From contig JACDHS010000002.1 in the NCBI GenBank assembly GCA_013820875.1, forward strand, positions 43,756 to 107,755: a DNA stretch of 64,000 nt, given 5' to 3'. The translations under genes and the position numbers were made by a program. This document shows positions 1 through 9,773 of the stretch, one piece after another (within the stretch, counting starts at the first letter, position 1; each line of letters opens with the position of its first letter). Below the pieces are notes generated by a model that was given only the letters and a program-made list of their open reading frames with translations, had not been told where the DNA came from and searched no databases. Origin of the DNA: Verrucomicrobiota bacterium (lineage in GTDB: Bacteria; Verrucomicrobiota; Verrucomicrobiia; Limisphaerales; JACDHS01).

Positions 1-625
1 CGGGAAGCCTGGCGAAGTAGTCGAGCGCTTCCATCTCCGTCGCTCCAATGTAGGTGGTGGTGAGAACTCGAATCTTGGTTTTAGATTCTCCAGACGCGTT
101 CACTGCCGTCGCATTCTGAAGGATATCAAACAGTTTTCGAACTCCGGAGACGGTGATGAAGCTCACTAAAATGTCCACTCGATCGCAACAAGCGATCTCA
201 TGACGGAGCTCAGTCAAAAGCGATGGGGACCCCTTGCCGGCGGTGAACAACCAGGGTATGGCGAGGCCGGTGTCTGGAATCTGCGATGGGAAACCTGCTT
301 TATGGACCGATTGTAATATCTCGGCGGGGTTGTTGATGGGATCCACCCAACTTGCGCCGTCTCCGGCTTGCTGCCGGACAAAGCTCAATACTTTGTTAAC
401 GAGCTCTAACTGCCTCATCGCTTTCTCGCCGCGATCACCGCCCACTTCATCGAGAATGCTCACCATCTGTCGTGAGATTGCGTCCGCAAGTCTTGCAGAT
501 GATTCCTCGGCTGTGAGTGAAGCAAGAGACCGGCACTGGGGATTGTCTAAACCGGAAACCAGCTGAGCCAGAGACCCCGTGAGTAGTTGGTCATAAAGAC
601 CGTCGTGCAGTTTTTGGATACCCAT
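1..625 (-). CDS. N-terminal part of a DUF3427-type helicase with PLD-like nuclease domain (partial, runs off left edge)
   Basis: My own minus-strand translation from the ATG at 625 gives MGIQKLHDGLYDQLLTGSLAQLVSGLDNPQCRSLASLTAEESSARLADAISRQM...NNPAEILQSVHKAGFPSQIPDTGLAIPWLFTAGKGSPSLLTELRHEIACCDRVDILVSFITVSGVRKLFDIL...KIRVLTTTYIGATEMEALDYFARLP. It is open to the edge, so it is absent from the ORF track. The motifs resemble the PLD-like N-terminus of DUF3427 helicases. Confidence 0.75.
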   Translation of the reverse strand, partial: MGIQKLHDGLYDQLLTGSLAQLVSGLDNPQCRSLASLTAEESSARLADAISRQMVSILDEVGGDRGEKAMRQLELVNKVLSFVRQQAGDGASWVDPINNPAEILQSVHKAGFPSQIPDTGLAIPWLFTAGKGSPSLLTELRHEIACCDRVDILVSFITVSGVRKLFDILQNATAVNASGESKTKIRVLTTTYIGATEMEALDYFARLP

Positions 626-710
626 GGTTGTGAAGCCAGGTTCACTTTTTTAGCTTCGCAAGTCATTAGCAATTTCAAGGTTCAATCACCCCCGGAATGC
701 GATGGAGTCG

Positions 711-830
711 CGCCAACGTTCTCACCTGGTAGCAGCCGACGTGAGGAGGCTCAAACTGTTTGCGCGCCATTGCCTCGAAGAAAAACATTAGAGCCTCCTC
801 ACGTCGGCTGCTACGAGGTTTTGAACGCTG
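711..830. repeat. Palindromic (REP/MITE-like) element
   Basis: Perfect 23-bp inverted repeat: tagcagccgacgtgaggaggctc (730-752) and gagcctcctcacgtcggctgcta (791-813). Imperfect extension outward (cgccaacgtt / aacgctggcg). Confidence 0.85.
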
Positions 831-973
831 GCGCATTTTCCTCGCGTGCCAATCCGCGCTAACCAAATGCTAATCCGAGACGGCTTCCTCGTTTTCTTTT
901 CAGTTCAACCGCCTACCGACGTGGGGTAAGCATGTCCAGGATTGCCGTTTGGTCACCCAGGCAAACAGCCAAG

Positions 974-2888
974 TCAGTAAAGCTCCACCACGCGATAGAA
1001 TCGCGCGCCGTCCACGCGGGGAAGATTTGAGATGGTGATCGTCGAGGTATTGGCCACAAAGGTTTCACCGAAATCCATCCAGCTCGATTGGGACAGATCA
1101 TTCCTGTATTGGATCCGGTAGGTTTTTCCGGGCCATGCAGAGAAACTCAGGTTGAGAGTTTCCCCGGCAAAGATGATGCCTGAGAGATACGGAGGATCGA
1201 AATTGTCGGCGGAGGGCAAAGCCAGCAATGAAAGTTCCACCGCGCTGCTTTTGGGCAGACCAATTCCCGGAACGTATTGCAAAATGATCGTGCCGGTGGA
1301 ATCAGACAGGCAGGTAAACTCTTTGGCGACGGCTTTGTACGTGGCCCCGGCCTCGGCGAAGATATCGAAGCTGGACAACATTCGGTTGCCATTGGCATTG
1401 ACGTGAAATTGACGTAGGCCGGCGGAGGTATGAACCAGTTCGGCGAAGTGGAGGCGCACTTTGAAGGAAGCACGCGGGACGAGGTTGGTTAACGTGTAAA
1501 AGAAAGCGCCGTTACGTTCGCTTCTGTAAGCAGTGCTGGGAGCGGGGCTGCTGACTCCAGTTCGATTGATTGTGCCCGATCCGGTGAACGTGGCACCGCC
1601 GGAAAACCAGTCGTCTGCTTCATAGGATAGTGATCTGCCGCCGCCGGAGTTGATCATGTAATTGGTCCGCAACACGTTGAGACTCCGGCTGAAAGAATTG
1701 TTGGTTTCATCCAGTTCAGGGAAACGATTGATGTCATCCACGGTGGCGGTCACCAGGTGCGTGCCGTGGGTGGCGATCCAGGTGTTGGGTCCAGCCGGAC
1801 TGCCGGTCGCCGTCAGGGTGATGGAAGCACCGGGGGCCAGCGCATTGGTGTATTGATCACTCCAGCAGGCGCCAACACCATCCACGAGAAAACCAACCCC
1901 AAGGATAACTCCGTCCGGCGTAGGCGCATGGCCCTGGTTCAGAACGGTGGCCCGAAATACGACACCCGTTCCCGCCACTAAATTAGTCGGCGACCACTCA
2001 AGCGCGGTGACCACGACATCCGGCAACGGTTGCGCGTATACACCGATATTATTGCCAACGACCCTTTGAACTCCACCGCTCGGCCGGTTCAAAGTGATGG
2101 CGCCGCCGGATCTGTCGGACATCGCCATCGCTGTGGAACCGCCGCCATCGAGAATAAAACCTTTGTAGGCGCCGAAGCGAATTAGCCATTGCGCAGCTTC
2201 GAAATGATTGGCGCCCTCACTGTAACCGGGTTGACGGCCATCGATGGTCATCAAGTAGATATAGCGCCCATCCTGCGAGACGCCGGCGAGCGTGCGCGGT
2301 TCGACCCCGGGATTGACCCCCATGTTCTGTCCGTTCTGCACAATGATTTCCGCGCCACCGATTCCTGCGTAAACGTGATTGGTGTTAAGGGGAGTGGAAG
2401 CAACGCTGGCGGAATTGCTCGTGACCAAAAGTGCTGTTGAGAAGGTGCCGGTGACGGCAGGTGAAACTATTTGCCCGCGCGACATGGCGAAGCCGGTCAG
2501 ATCCTTGTTTTCTCCCACATTAGATGAGCAACATGGGCTGAAAAAGTTCGCATTCACGGCGACCTGCAAATTTTCGGAAATGAGAAATCCACTGGTGGTC
2601 TGCCCGGCAGTCTCGAGTAGTGCTGCACCGTTGGACGGAGTGGTGAAAACTTCGAGTCCGGGAGCCTGAACATCTATCTTGAAGCACGTTGACTTTTTGC
2701 AACCGGCTCTCCGCGGCATCCGCTTCCCCCGTGGCATGGAAAACACCGCGGTATATCTCTTTGTAAGGACCGACCGTCACGGCCGCATCGGATGACAGGA
2801 TCAAAAAGAATTGGACCAGCACCAGCACCTCGAAAGCCCTGCACCACCTGCGTGGGGAAAGGATCGGTTGTCTGGTTGCGAAGTCCAT
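974..2888 (-). pseudogene. Secreted phosphodiester glycosidase (NAGPA-like) with CARDB-like and malectin-like C-terminal regions, split by a 1-nt frameshift
   Basis: ORF 974..2746 carries the catalytic-type region (GFILDGGGSTAMAM). The signal peptide and ...VGPYKEIYRGVFHATGEADAAESRLQKVN lie in the other frame (2520..2888). Removing one base near 2686 gives continuous LQKVNVFKIDVQAPGLEVF. Confidence 0.7.
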
Positions 2889-3057
2889 CGTTCCAAATAC
2901 CAGACCGACCGCTCACCTTCAAGAGGGATGCTTTTGTGTTTGAAGGTTCTTGCTGCTTCACCTGATACCCTCATTCCTTTGTAGAGCAACAAACCGCGAT
3001 AACCAGAGGCGAAATTCATAAGCGGAGCTTCTTTGCCGAGCGACAGGGAGGATGTTT

Positions 3058-3344
3058 TCCAAAACAGGGTTTTCGTCGGCGCGACGCGGTCAATTTTAGG
3101 CAAAACAGGGTCCAAAACGGAGCGTCACGGACCCCTTTACAAAAAAACAGGTCCAAATCAGCGCGTTTTGGAGGCCTATTTTTAAAAAGGGCCTTTTTAC
3201 GGAAAGTTTTGTTAACGATTTTTCTAAAAAGGGTTCGCGACGGAGATTCCTGAGCCCCTTTTTTAAAAAAGGGGTCCGTGACGGCCGGTTTTGGACCCGT
3301 TTTTTCGTAAAGGGGTCCGCGTCGGCGCGTTTTATACTATGTTT
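3058..3344. repeat. Degenerate tandem array, 7 units of exactly 41 bp
   Basis: Units begin at 3058, 3099, 3140, 3181, 3222, 3263 and 3304. Each has an A-run, then (g)ggtcc, then ...acgg...tttt (e.g. ttaaaaaaggggtccgtgacggccggttttggacccgtttt). Confidence 0.85.
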
Positions 3345-3602
3345 TGCGTGTTGGATTCTTTGTAAGTCGCACGGGGAGAGTGTTTTCCGCAGATGACACA
3401 GAGCCGCGCAGATTTTTAGAATGGATGGAAGGAATGGGCCGCAACGGGAGGTAAAAAACAACAAAACGATGATTAGATTTTCTTGTTTATCCTGGTCCAG
3501 ACGAAAGGTTCGCGACCCTAATAATCGTCGATTATGCGTTTTTTTTACGTTCGATTTTCCGCTTTTGAACCCGCAAACCAAGCTGTTTTCCCCGCAAATC
3601 TT

Positions 3603-3636
3603 TGGATTAGCGTTGGTCAGCGCAGATTAGCGGTTA
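3603..3636. repeat. Copy of the attagcg..agcgcagattagcggttaa dispersed repeat
   Basis: tggattagcgttggtcagcgcagattagcggttaa matches the termini of the elements at 41.5 and 42.1 kb. Confidence 0.7.
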
Positions 3637-3657
3637 AGTGACTGCCGGGTTCTAGGT

Positions 3658-4860
3658 TTATCGGACCAATTCAAACGAGTAACCCTTGAGGTATTCCGTT
3701 TCTGGCATGGACGGGATGATCGGATGATCGGGGGATTGGGTATATGTCGCTACACGACGCAGAATCTTCCGCGTATCGTAAGCTGCCGAGAGAATCACAT
3801 CCTGGAATGTGCTGATATCCACGTGATGCGAACAACAGAAGGTTGCCAAAGTTCCACCCGGTTTCAGCAATTTCAATGCGCGCAAATGAATCTCTTTATA
3901 GCCACGCAACGCTTCCCCGACGGCCGCGCGTGTGCGTGTAAACGACGGCGGATCGAGGATAATAGAATCGAATTTCGGAATCAGCTTTTCGTTTGGCGCC
4001 GTCGCGGTGTGGGATTTCAACCAGTCAAAAACATTCGTGGTTTCGAAAGTGCATTTTTCCGCGAGGCCATTGCTCTTCGCGTTGCGGGTAGCAGCGGCGA
4101 TGGCGTCCGCGCTTTGATCCAACATATGGACCTGCGTCGCTTTGCCTCGGGCAGCATGCAAACCGAAGCCACCTAAAAAGCTAAAACAATCCAGCACACG
4201 ACCGCCGGTGACCAGATCCGCCACTTGCTGATAGTTCACCTGTTGATCGAGATACAGACCGGTTTTGTGTCCCCCGGCGATGTCCACATCGAACTTCAAC
4301 CCGTTCAATTGAATCGGGACCGGTCCGTCAATCTTTCCGAACACCACCCCATTCGACTCTTCCATTCCCTCGAATTTGCGGAAGGAACTTTCGCTTTTTT
4401 CGGCAATGGCACGCGGCTTAAAGATTTTTTGCAACGCGGCGAGGATCATCGGCTTGCGCTGTTCCATGCCGAGCGCGGAAATCTGGACGACAAGGACATC
4501 TTCATATTTGTCCACGATCAATCCACTGAGGAAATCACTCTCGGCATTTACCACCCGGAAAGAGGTGGCGTGCGGCATATGTTTTTTGCGAACGGCTAGG
4601 GCCTCGCGAATGCGTGCTTCGAAAAAAGCTTCGTCCACGGTGACGCGCTCCGGCGACAGCATCCGCACCTGGATTTTTGATTTTGAGTTGAAGAAACCGG
4701 AGCCAATGAGGCGTTGGCGATGATCTTTGACCTGCACCAGGTCGCCATCGGGCGTTTCCTGGGTAATGCGGGAGATGGCCCCGGAATAAAGCCAAAGATG
4801 CCCTGCAATAATACGATCGGCTTCGCCGGGTTTGAGGTAAACAGTAGATAGAGTGTCCAT
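3658..4860 (-). CDS. rlmI: Class I SAM-dependent rRNA (cytosine-C5) methyltransferase, RlmI family, with N-terminal PUA-like domain
   Basis: GHLWLYSGAISRI, VDKYEDVLVVQISALGM, GGRVLDCFSFLGGFGLHAA, IILDPPSFTRTR motifs. Confidence 0.85.
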   Translation of the reverse strand: MDTLSTVYLKPGEADRIIAGHLWLYSGAISRITQETPDGDLVQVKDHRQRLIGSGFFNSKSKIQVRMLSPERVTVDEAFFEARIREALAVRKKHMPHATSFRVVNAESDFLSGLIVDKYEDVLVVQISALGMEQRKPMILAALQKIFKPRAIAEKSESSFRKFEGMEESNGVVFGKIDGPVPIQLNGLKFDVDIAGGHKTGLYLDQQVNYQQVADLVTGGRVLDCFSFLGGFGLHAARGKATQVHMLDQSADAIAAATRNAKSNGLAEKCTFETTNVFDWLKSHTATAPNEKLIPKFDSIILDPPSFTRTRAAVGEALRGYKEIHLRALKLLKPGGTLATFCCSHHVDISTFQDVILSAAYDTRKILRRVATYTQSPDHPIIPSMPETEYLKGYSFELVR

Positions 4861-4948
4861 AGTTTTGTAAACAGTTAGCGCGGGAACATCTATTAGTTCC
4901 GGGTAAGGTTCAAGTACGGTCGGAAGTTTTTGCGTCGCGCGATTCTTT

Positions 4949-4972
4949 CACCTTTTCACCTTTTCACCTTTT
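4949..4972. repeat. Short tandem repeat (caccttttx3)
   Basis: cacctttt x3 immediately upstream of the ORF at 4992. Confidence 0.7.
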
Positions 4973-4991
4973 CCCGATTTCTGTTTGATGG

Positions 4992-7430
4992 GTGCATCTC
5001 ATGAATCGATTTTGTCTTCGGCTGGTTTGCTTCTTTACGCTCGCCTGCGGCTTTGTGGGTGCGGCGGAGTCTCGGTCGTTATCCGGCATTTATCCGCACC
5101 TGGCGATGTTCAATGACCAGGGGGAATGTGGAACGGGCGCGGTGGTGCCATGGGCGGATCGGTTGTGGGTCATCACCTACTCGCCGCACCAGCCTTCTGG
5201 TTCCGCTGACAAGCTCTACGAAATCACCCCCGGCCTGTCGCAGATCATTCGTCCGGAGAGTGTGGGCGGCACACCGGCCAACCGCATGTTTCATCGCGAA
5301 TCACAGCAGCTTTTTATCGGGCCATATGCGATTGATGCGATGCGCAATGTCCGCGCCATTTCACCGGAAACCATGCGGGGCCGTCACACTGGCAACGCGC
5401 GCCATCTTTTCGATCCGGCTACGAAAATTTATTACGCCACCATGGAGGAAGGTTTCTATGAGGTGGATGTCCAATCGTTGGCGGTGAAGGAGCTTTATCC
5501 TGACGCCAATTTCCAGGCCAACAAGGCGGGTGACTTGCTGCCGGGTTATCACGGCAAAGGATCCTATTCAGGTCAAGGCAGGTTGGTTTATGCGAACAAC
5601 GGCGAACGATCCGTGGAGGCACGGCAACGACCGGATATTGCGTCGGGTGCTTTGGCGGAATGGGATGGACGCGACTGGCGCGTGGTACGGCGCAATCAAT
5701 TCACGGAGGTGACCGGTCCCGGCGGGCTTTATGGCAATGCGCGTCCGGACACCGATCCGATCTGGAGCATCGGTTGGGATCACCGTTCACTTATCCTGAT
5801 GCTGCTGGATGGTGGCGAATGGCATTCGTACCGGTTACCCAAGGCCAGTCATAGTTACGATGGCGCGCATGGCTGGAATACGGAATGGCCGCGCATCCGC
5901 GACATCGGCGAACGTGAAATGCTGATGACGATGCATGGAATGTTTTGGCGGTTTCCACGCACGTTTACGGCCGGCAATTCAGCGGGGATTCGCCCGCGCT
6001 CGGCTTACCTGAAAGTGATCGGGGATTTCTGTCGTTGGAACGATCAACTGGTCTTCGGGTGTGATGACTCGGCCAAATCGGAATTCCTCAATAAGCGCAA
6101 GGTGAAGGGCGACATCGAAGGTCCGGGCGAATCGCAATCAAATCTGTGGTTCACGAATCCGAAAACGCCCGATCGACTCGGCCCCACGCTGGCGAGCGGC
6201 GCGGTCTGGCTGCGGGATGCGGTGAAATCGGGGGAGGTGTCCGAACCGTTTCTCTTTGCCGGATGGGAACGGCGCTCGGCGCATTTTGTAAATGATGGGA
6301 AGGCCGCAATGAGTTTCATGCTTGAAAGAGATAAGAATGGAAACGGTGGATGGACATCGTTTCGCACGGTGTCGGTGGGCGCGGGTGAATCTGCCTGGGT
6401 GGAATTTGGCAACGCGGACAAAGGCGAATGGGTGCGCGTGCGAGCGGGAGCGGATTGTGCAGCGGCCACGGTACATTTCACTTTCAGCAATGCGGATAAG
6501 CGTTCGACCAAACCAACCTCCATTTTCAAGGGACTTGCTTCTGTTAAAGACAACGAAGCGCACCTTGGCGGAATCGTCCGCGCCCGTGGCGAGGGCAAAC
6601 GGACACTTCAACTCGCGGCGATGCGTGTGGAGGGAACGGAGGCAAGTGATGTCGGTTATTATGAGTTGGATGCCGCGTTGCAACTTCGTCCTGTGGATGA
6701 CGTAAAGGCGCATGAAGAATTGAAAGCAAAAGTCGCCATCCCGCGCAATGTCGTGAAGGTGGATGCTGCGTCGGTGTTGGTCGTGGATGATCGCGGACGG
6801 CGTTGGCGTCTGCCAAAGGGCGATGCTGCATATGATGCGGCGACGACGTCCGGTTTGCTCCGCATCAGTCGCGAAGTGGCGACGGAGCGCGATCTCTTCA
6901 GTGCGCATGGCACTTTCTTTGAGCTCCCGGCCGAGAACGCCGATGGTTTCGCGAAGATTCGGCCGGTGGCCACGCACCCTTTGCGTTTGATGGATTATTG
7001 TTCGTATCGAGGGTTGCTGATTCTCACTGGCATGAAGGCGGATGGGCCACGCAATGAACACATCATTCGTAGTGCGGATGGCAAGGCGGCGGTTTGGGCC
7101 GGAGCCATTGATGATGTATGGAAACTCGGGAAACCAACCGGCACGGGTGGACCGTGGAAAGATACCGCTGTCAAAGCCGGTAAACCGAGTGATCCTTACC
7201 TGCTGTGGGGCTACGATCAACGTCACCTGACGCTGCGTGCCGATGAGCCAGCGACGGTCACGGTCGAAGCGGATCTGACTGGCGATGGATTGTGGGTGGC
7301 GCATAAGAGATTTGCGGTGAAGCCGGGCAAAGCGGTCAGTTACAAATTCCCTGCGTCGTTCCAGGCGCGCTGGTTGAGATTCGTCACGGATAAAGATTGC
7401 GGCGTAACGGCGCAGTTGGATTACAGGTGA
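4992..7430 (+). CDS. Secreted beta-propeller-like protein of unknown function
   Basis: Signal peptide MNRFCLRLVCFFTLACGFVGAAES; long 812-aa ORF with repeated W/D/G-rich segments; minus-strand alternatives are compositional shadows. Confidence 0.7.
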   Translation: MHLMNRFCLRLVCFFTLACGFVGAAESRSLSGIYPHLAMFNDQGECGTGAVVPWADRLWVITYSPHQPSGSADKLYEITPGLSQIIRPESVGGTPANRMFHRESQQLFIGPYAIDAMRNVRAISPETMRGRHTGNARHLFDPATKIYYATMEEGFYEVDVQSLAVKELYPDANFQANKAGDLLPGYHGKGSYSGQGRLVYANNGERSVEARQRPDIASGALAEWDGRDWRVVRRNQFTEVTGPGGLYGNARPDTDPIWSIGWDHRSLILMLLDGGEWHSYRLPKASHSYDGAHGWNTEWPRIRDIGEREMLMTMHGMFWRFPRTFTAGNSAGIRPRSAYLKVIGDFCRWNDQLVFGCDDSAKSEFLNKRKVKGDIEGPGESQSNLWFTNPKTPDRLGPTLASGAVWLRDAVKSGEVSEPFLFAGWERRSAHFVNDGKAAMSFMLERDKNGNGGWTSFRTVSVGAGESAWVEFGNADKGEWVRVRAGADCAAATVHFTFSNADKRSTKPTSIFKGLASVKDNEAHLGGIVRARGEGKRTLQLAAMRVEGTEASDVGYYELDAALQLRPVDDVKAHEELKAKVAIPRNVVKVDAASVLVVDDRGRRWRLPKGDAAYDAATTSGLLRISREVATERDLFSAHGTFFELPAENADGFAKIRPVATHPLRLMDYCSYRGLLILTGMKADGPRNEHIIRSADGKAAVWAGAIDDVWKLGKPTGTGGPWKDTAVKAGKPSDPYLLWGYDQRHLTLRADEPATVTVEADLTGDGLWVAHKRFAVKPGKAVSYKFPASFQARWLRFVTDKDCGVTAQLDYR

Positions 7431-7438
7431 GAAAATTT

Positions 7439-7600
7439 TAACCACGAATGAACACCAATAAACACGAATAAGGAAAAGTTTGGAGCACCGGGCGCACCCA
7501 CGTCTCTCTCGTCATTCATGCGTTTTGACTTGGGCCGCATAGTGGACAATAAAGTTTTCCTAATTCAGATTCGTGTTTCTTCAGTGTTCGTTCGTGGTTT
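7439..7600. repeat. MITE-like element with ~31-bp terminal inverted repeats (aaccacgaatgaacac... family)
   Basis: Left end aaccacgaatgaacaccaataaacacgaata (from 7440); reverse complement of right end aaccacgaacgaacactgaagaaacacgaat (to 7599); ~27/31 identical. Confidence 0.75.
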
Positions 7601-7673
7601 CTTCTGCTCCGATTCACAAAAACTTGATTGGCACCTTCCATAGCTGGAATATTATTCACTTTAGCGAGTTGCT

Positions 7674-8204
7674 TTGATTTTTGTGAAAAAAGTCACAATC
7701 CATACTGACGGAGCATGCCAGGGCAATCCCGGTCCGGGCGGTTGGGCGGCTGTGCTCCAATACGGCGCTCACCGGAAAGAGATCAGTGGAGGCGACCCGG
7801 CCACTACCAACAATCGGATGGAGCTGCAGGCGGCCATCTCGGCGCTGGCCGCCGTGAAGGAAGCGTGCGAGATCGAGTTGTTCACCGATTCTGAATATCT
7901 CAAGAATGGCATCACCGCCTGGGTAGCGGGATGGAAAAGGCGCGGTTGGCGCACGACCGACAAGAAACCGGTCAAGAACGAGGATCTCTGGCGACAGCTC
8001 GATGCCCTGGCTACCACACATCAAATTCAATGGAAATGGCTGAAGGGTCATGCTGGCCATCGCGAGAATGAACGATGCGATGTATTGGCAGTCGCCGCGA
8101 TAGATAAACTGCGCAAACAGTATACCTCCGCGCAACTGAAGCATTTGAAAAGTGAATTCACGGCGAAGCGCGATTTAAGTCCGAAACAGACTGGGCTGTT
8201 GTAA
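7674..8204 (+). CDS. rnhA: Ribonuclease HI
   Basis: [54 protein letters not shown] motifs. Confidence 0.95.
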   Translation: MIFVKKVTIHTDGACQGNPGPGGWAAVLQYGAHRKEISGGDPATTNNRMELQAAISALAAVKEACEIELFTDSEYLKNGITAWVAGWKRRGWRTTDKKPVKNEDLWRQLDALATTHQIQWKWLKGHAGHRENERCDVLAVAAIDKLRKQYTSAQLKHLKSEFTAKRDLSPKQTGLL

Positions 8205-8369
8205 TGAAACCTGCCAGAGAGACGCTGGCAGCACGTAAGCTCTCTTAATCTTACTCTCTTTCGGGAACTGGATTAAGATTAAGAAGGGAGTGCGGCCCAA
8301 TGAGGGATTCTCCCTCCCAAAAGAAATGTTGCTACAAACACGATTTCTCCGACAATCCACCCGCATTTC

Positions 8370-9542
8370 ATGAGCGCCGAATCCAAGTCGATAAATGTCC
8401 TCACCGAACCGCAGCCTGCGCCGGTTGATTTTTCGCGTCCTGTCCAGAAACCGAAGAAAAGCACGTTCAAATTGATCGGGGAAGTCCTCGAGCACGGCGG
8501 ACCGGGCTATCTCCAGTTCGCTATCACCAACATCTGCAATGCGAAGTGCGATTTCTGCGGCTTTGCGGTGGATAAATTTGATCCGAAGCAACGCCGTAGT
8601 GTCACCCTGAAGGAAGCACAGGATGTCATCGATATAGCGGTCAAGAATCATATCGGCTACCTGCTTTTCGTCGGCGGCGAACCGCTCGCGCATAAAGAAT
8701 TGCGCGCCATGGTGCGTTACTCGGCGGAACGCGGCATCAAGCCGATGGTCTGCACCAACGGCTCGCTCTGGACCGACAAGAACATGCGCGACCTGGCGAG
8801 CGACGGCTTGAGCAGCGTGATCATGTCCATTGATTCGCACGACGTCACCAAGCACGAAAAGAATCGCGGGCTGCCCGATGTCTGCCGAAAAATCAAACAA
8901 GCGAACGCAGTCTTCGCGGAACTGGGCATCCAAACCACTGCAAGCGTGACGGCGAGCAAGCTGATTGAAGATTACGAGAAGCTGCCGGGGTTTCTGCAAG
9001 AGCTTGGATTCACCAGTTGCACTTTCAGTTATCCACTGACTTCCCTCGCTTCAAGTTACTTGAGCTTCAGCGATTCGAATCTCGTCTCCTATAAGACGGA
9101 TGAATTGATCGAACTGTTTGAAAAAATCAAACAGATGAAGCAGCGCAGTGGCTATCCAGTGGTGAACCCGACGGAATCGCTCCACGAAATGCAGCGCCAT
9201 TTGCGCGGTGAAAAGGAGAAATTCGCCTGCTTGGGAGGTCATAAATATTTTTATCTCGATTGGAACCTGAATCTTTATCGTTGCCATTTTTGGGAGACGC
9301 CGATGTGCAACGTGTATGAGTGGGACGATTCGAAGTTGATCCGCGACGGTTGCACCCGTTGCATGATTGATTGCTATCGTGATCCGAGTGTCCTGCAGTT
9401 CGTGGCGATCAGCGCGAGCGATGCGTTCAACAATTTGAAAAAGGGAAAGCTGATAGCAGCCACGAAGAATATTTTTGACTCCCGCAATCTCACCTCGCTC
9501 AAAGCCGTGTGGGACGATCGTAAGTGGATTGGGAAAGTTTAG
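8370..9542 (+). CDS. Radical SAM protein with SPASM-like C-terminal cysteines
   Basis: ITNICNAKCDFCGF (CxxxCxxC), GGEPLAH, C-terminal YRCHFWE...CTRCMIDCYRDP. Confidence 0.85.
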   Translation: MSAESKSINVLTEPQPAPVDFSRPVQKPKKSTFKLIGEVLEHGGPGYLQFAITNICNAKCDFCGFAVDKFDPKQRRSVTLKEAQDVIDIAVKNHIGYLLFVGGEPLAHKELRAMVRYSAERGIKPMVCTNGSLWTDKNMRDLASDGLSSVIMSIDSHDVTKHEKNRGLPDVCRKIKQANAVFAELGIQTTASVTASKLIEDYEKLPGFLQELGFTSCTFSYPLTSLASSYLSFSDSNLVSYKTDELIELFEKIKQMKQRSGYPVVNPTESLHEMQRHLRGEKEKFACLGGHKYFYLDWNLNLYRCHFWETPMCNVYEWDDSKLIRDGCTRCMIDCYRDPSVLQFVAISASDAFNNLKKGKLIAATKNIFDSRNLTSLKAVWDDRKWIGKV

Positions 9543-9773
9543 GGTCCACGGAATTGACCACAGAGCACTGATAACGGTACGCGGCGTATCCGGAAAGCGG
9601 TTCGCCGCACTTTGCCTCCATGGTGAAAAGCTTCCTCAATCCGGCATTGATCCAGCTTTGAGGAATTTTCGCAGAAATGCATTTCCAGTTGTGTATAGGA
9701 ACAGAATTGTAACGATTCTGATTGACGCAAAGGGGCATTCTCTGACCAATTTATAAGCCTATTTTGGGTAATC

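Noticed and set aside
3096-3581. 161-aa repetitive ORF (KKGLRNLRREPFLEKSLTKL...)
   Set aside because: Arises from the 41-bp array, whose period is not a multiple of 3; no start or ribosome-binding-site support.
6138-7445. 435-aa minus-strand ORF
   Set aside because: Antisense to the convincing secreted protein at 4992..7430; Arg/His-rich composition typical of a shadow ORF.
8244-8283. Hairpin cttaatctta...taagattaag as terminator of rnhA
   Set aside because: Stem is AT-rich with a long loop and no T-tract; too weak to call.
8175-8999. 274-aa minus-strand ORF
   Set aside because: Antisense to the radical SAM gene with clear CxxxCxxC motifs.
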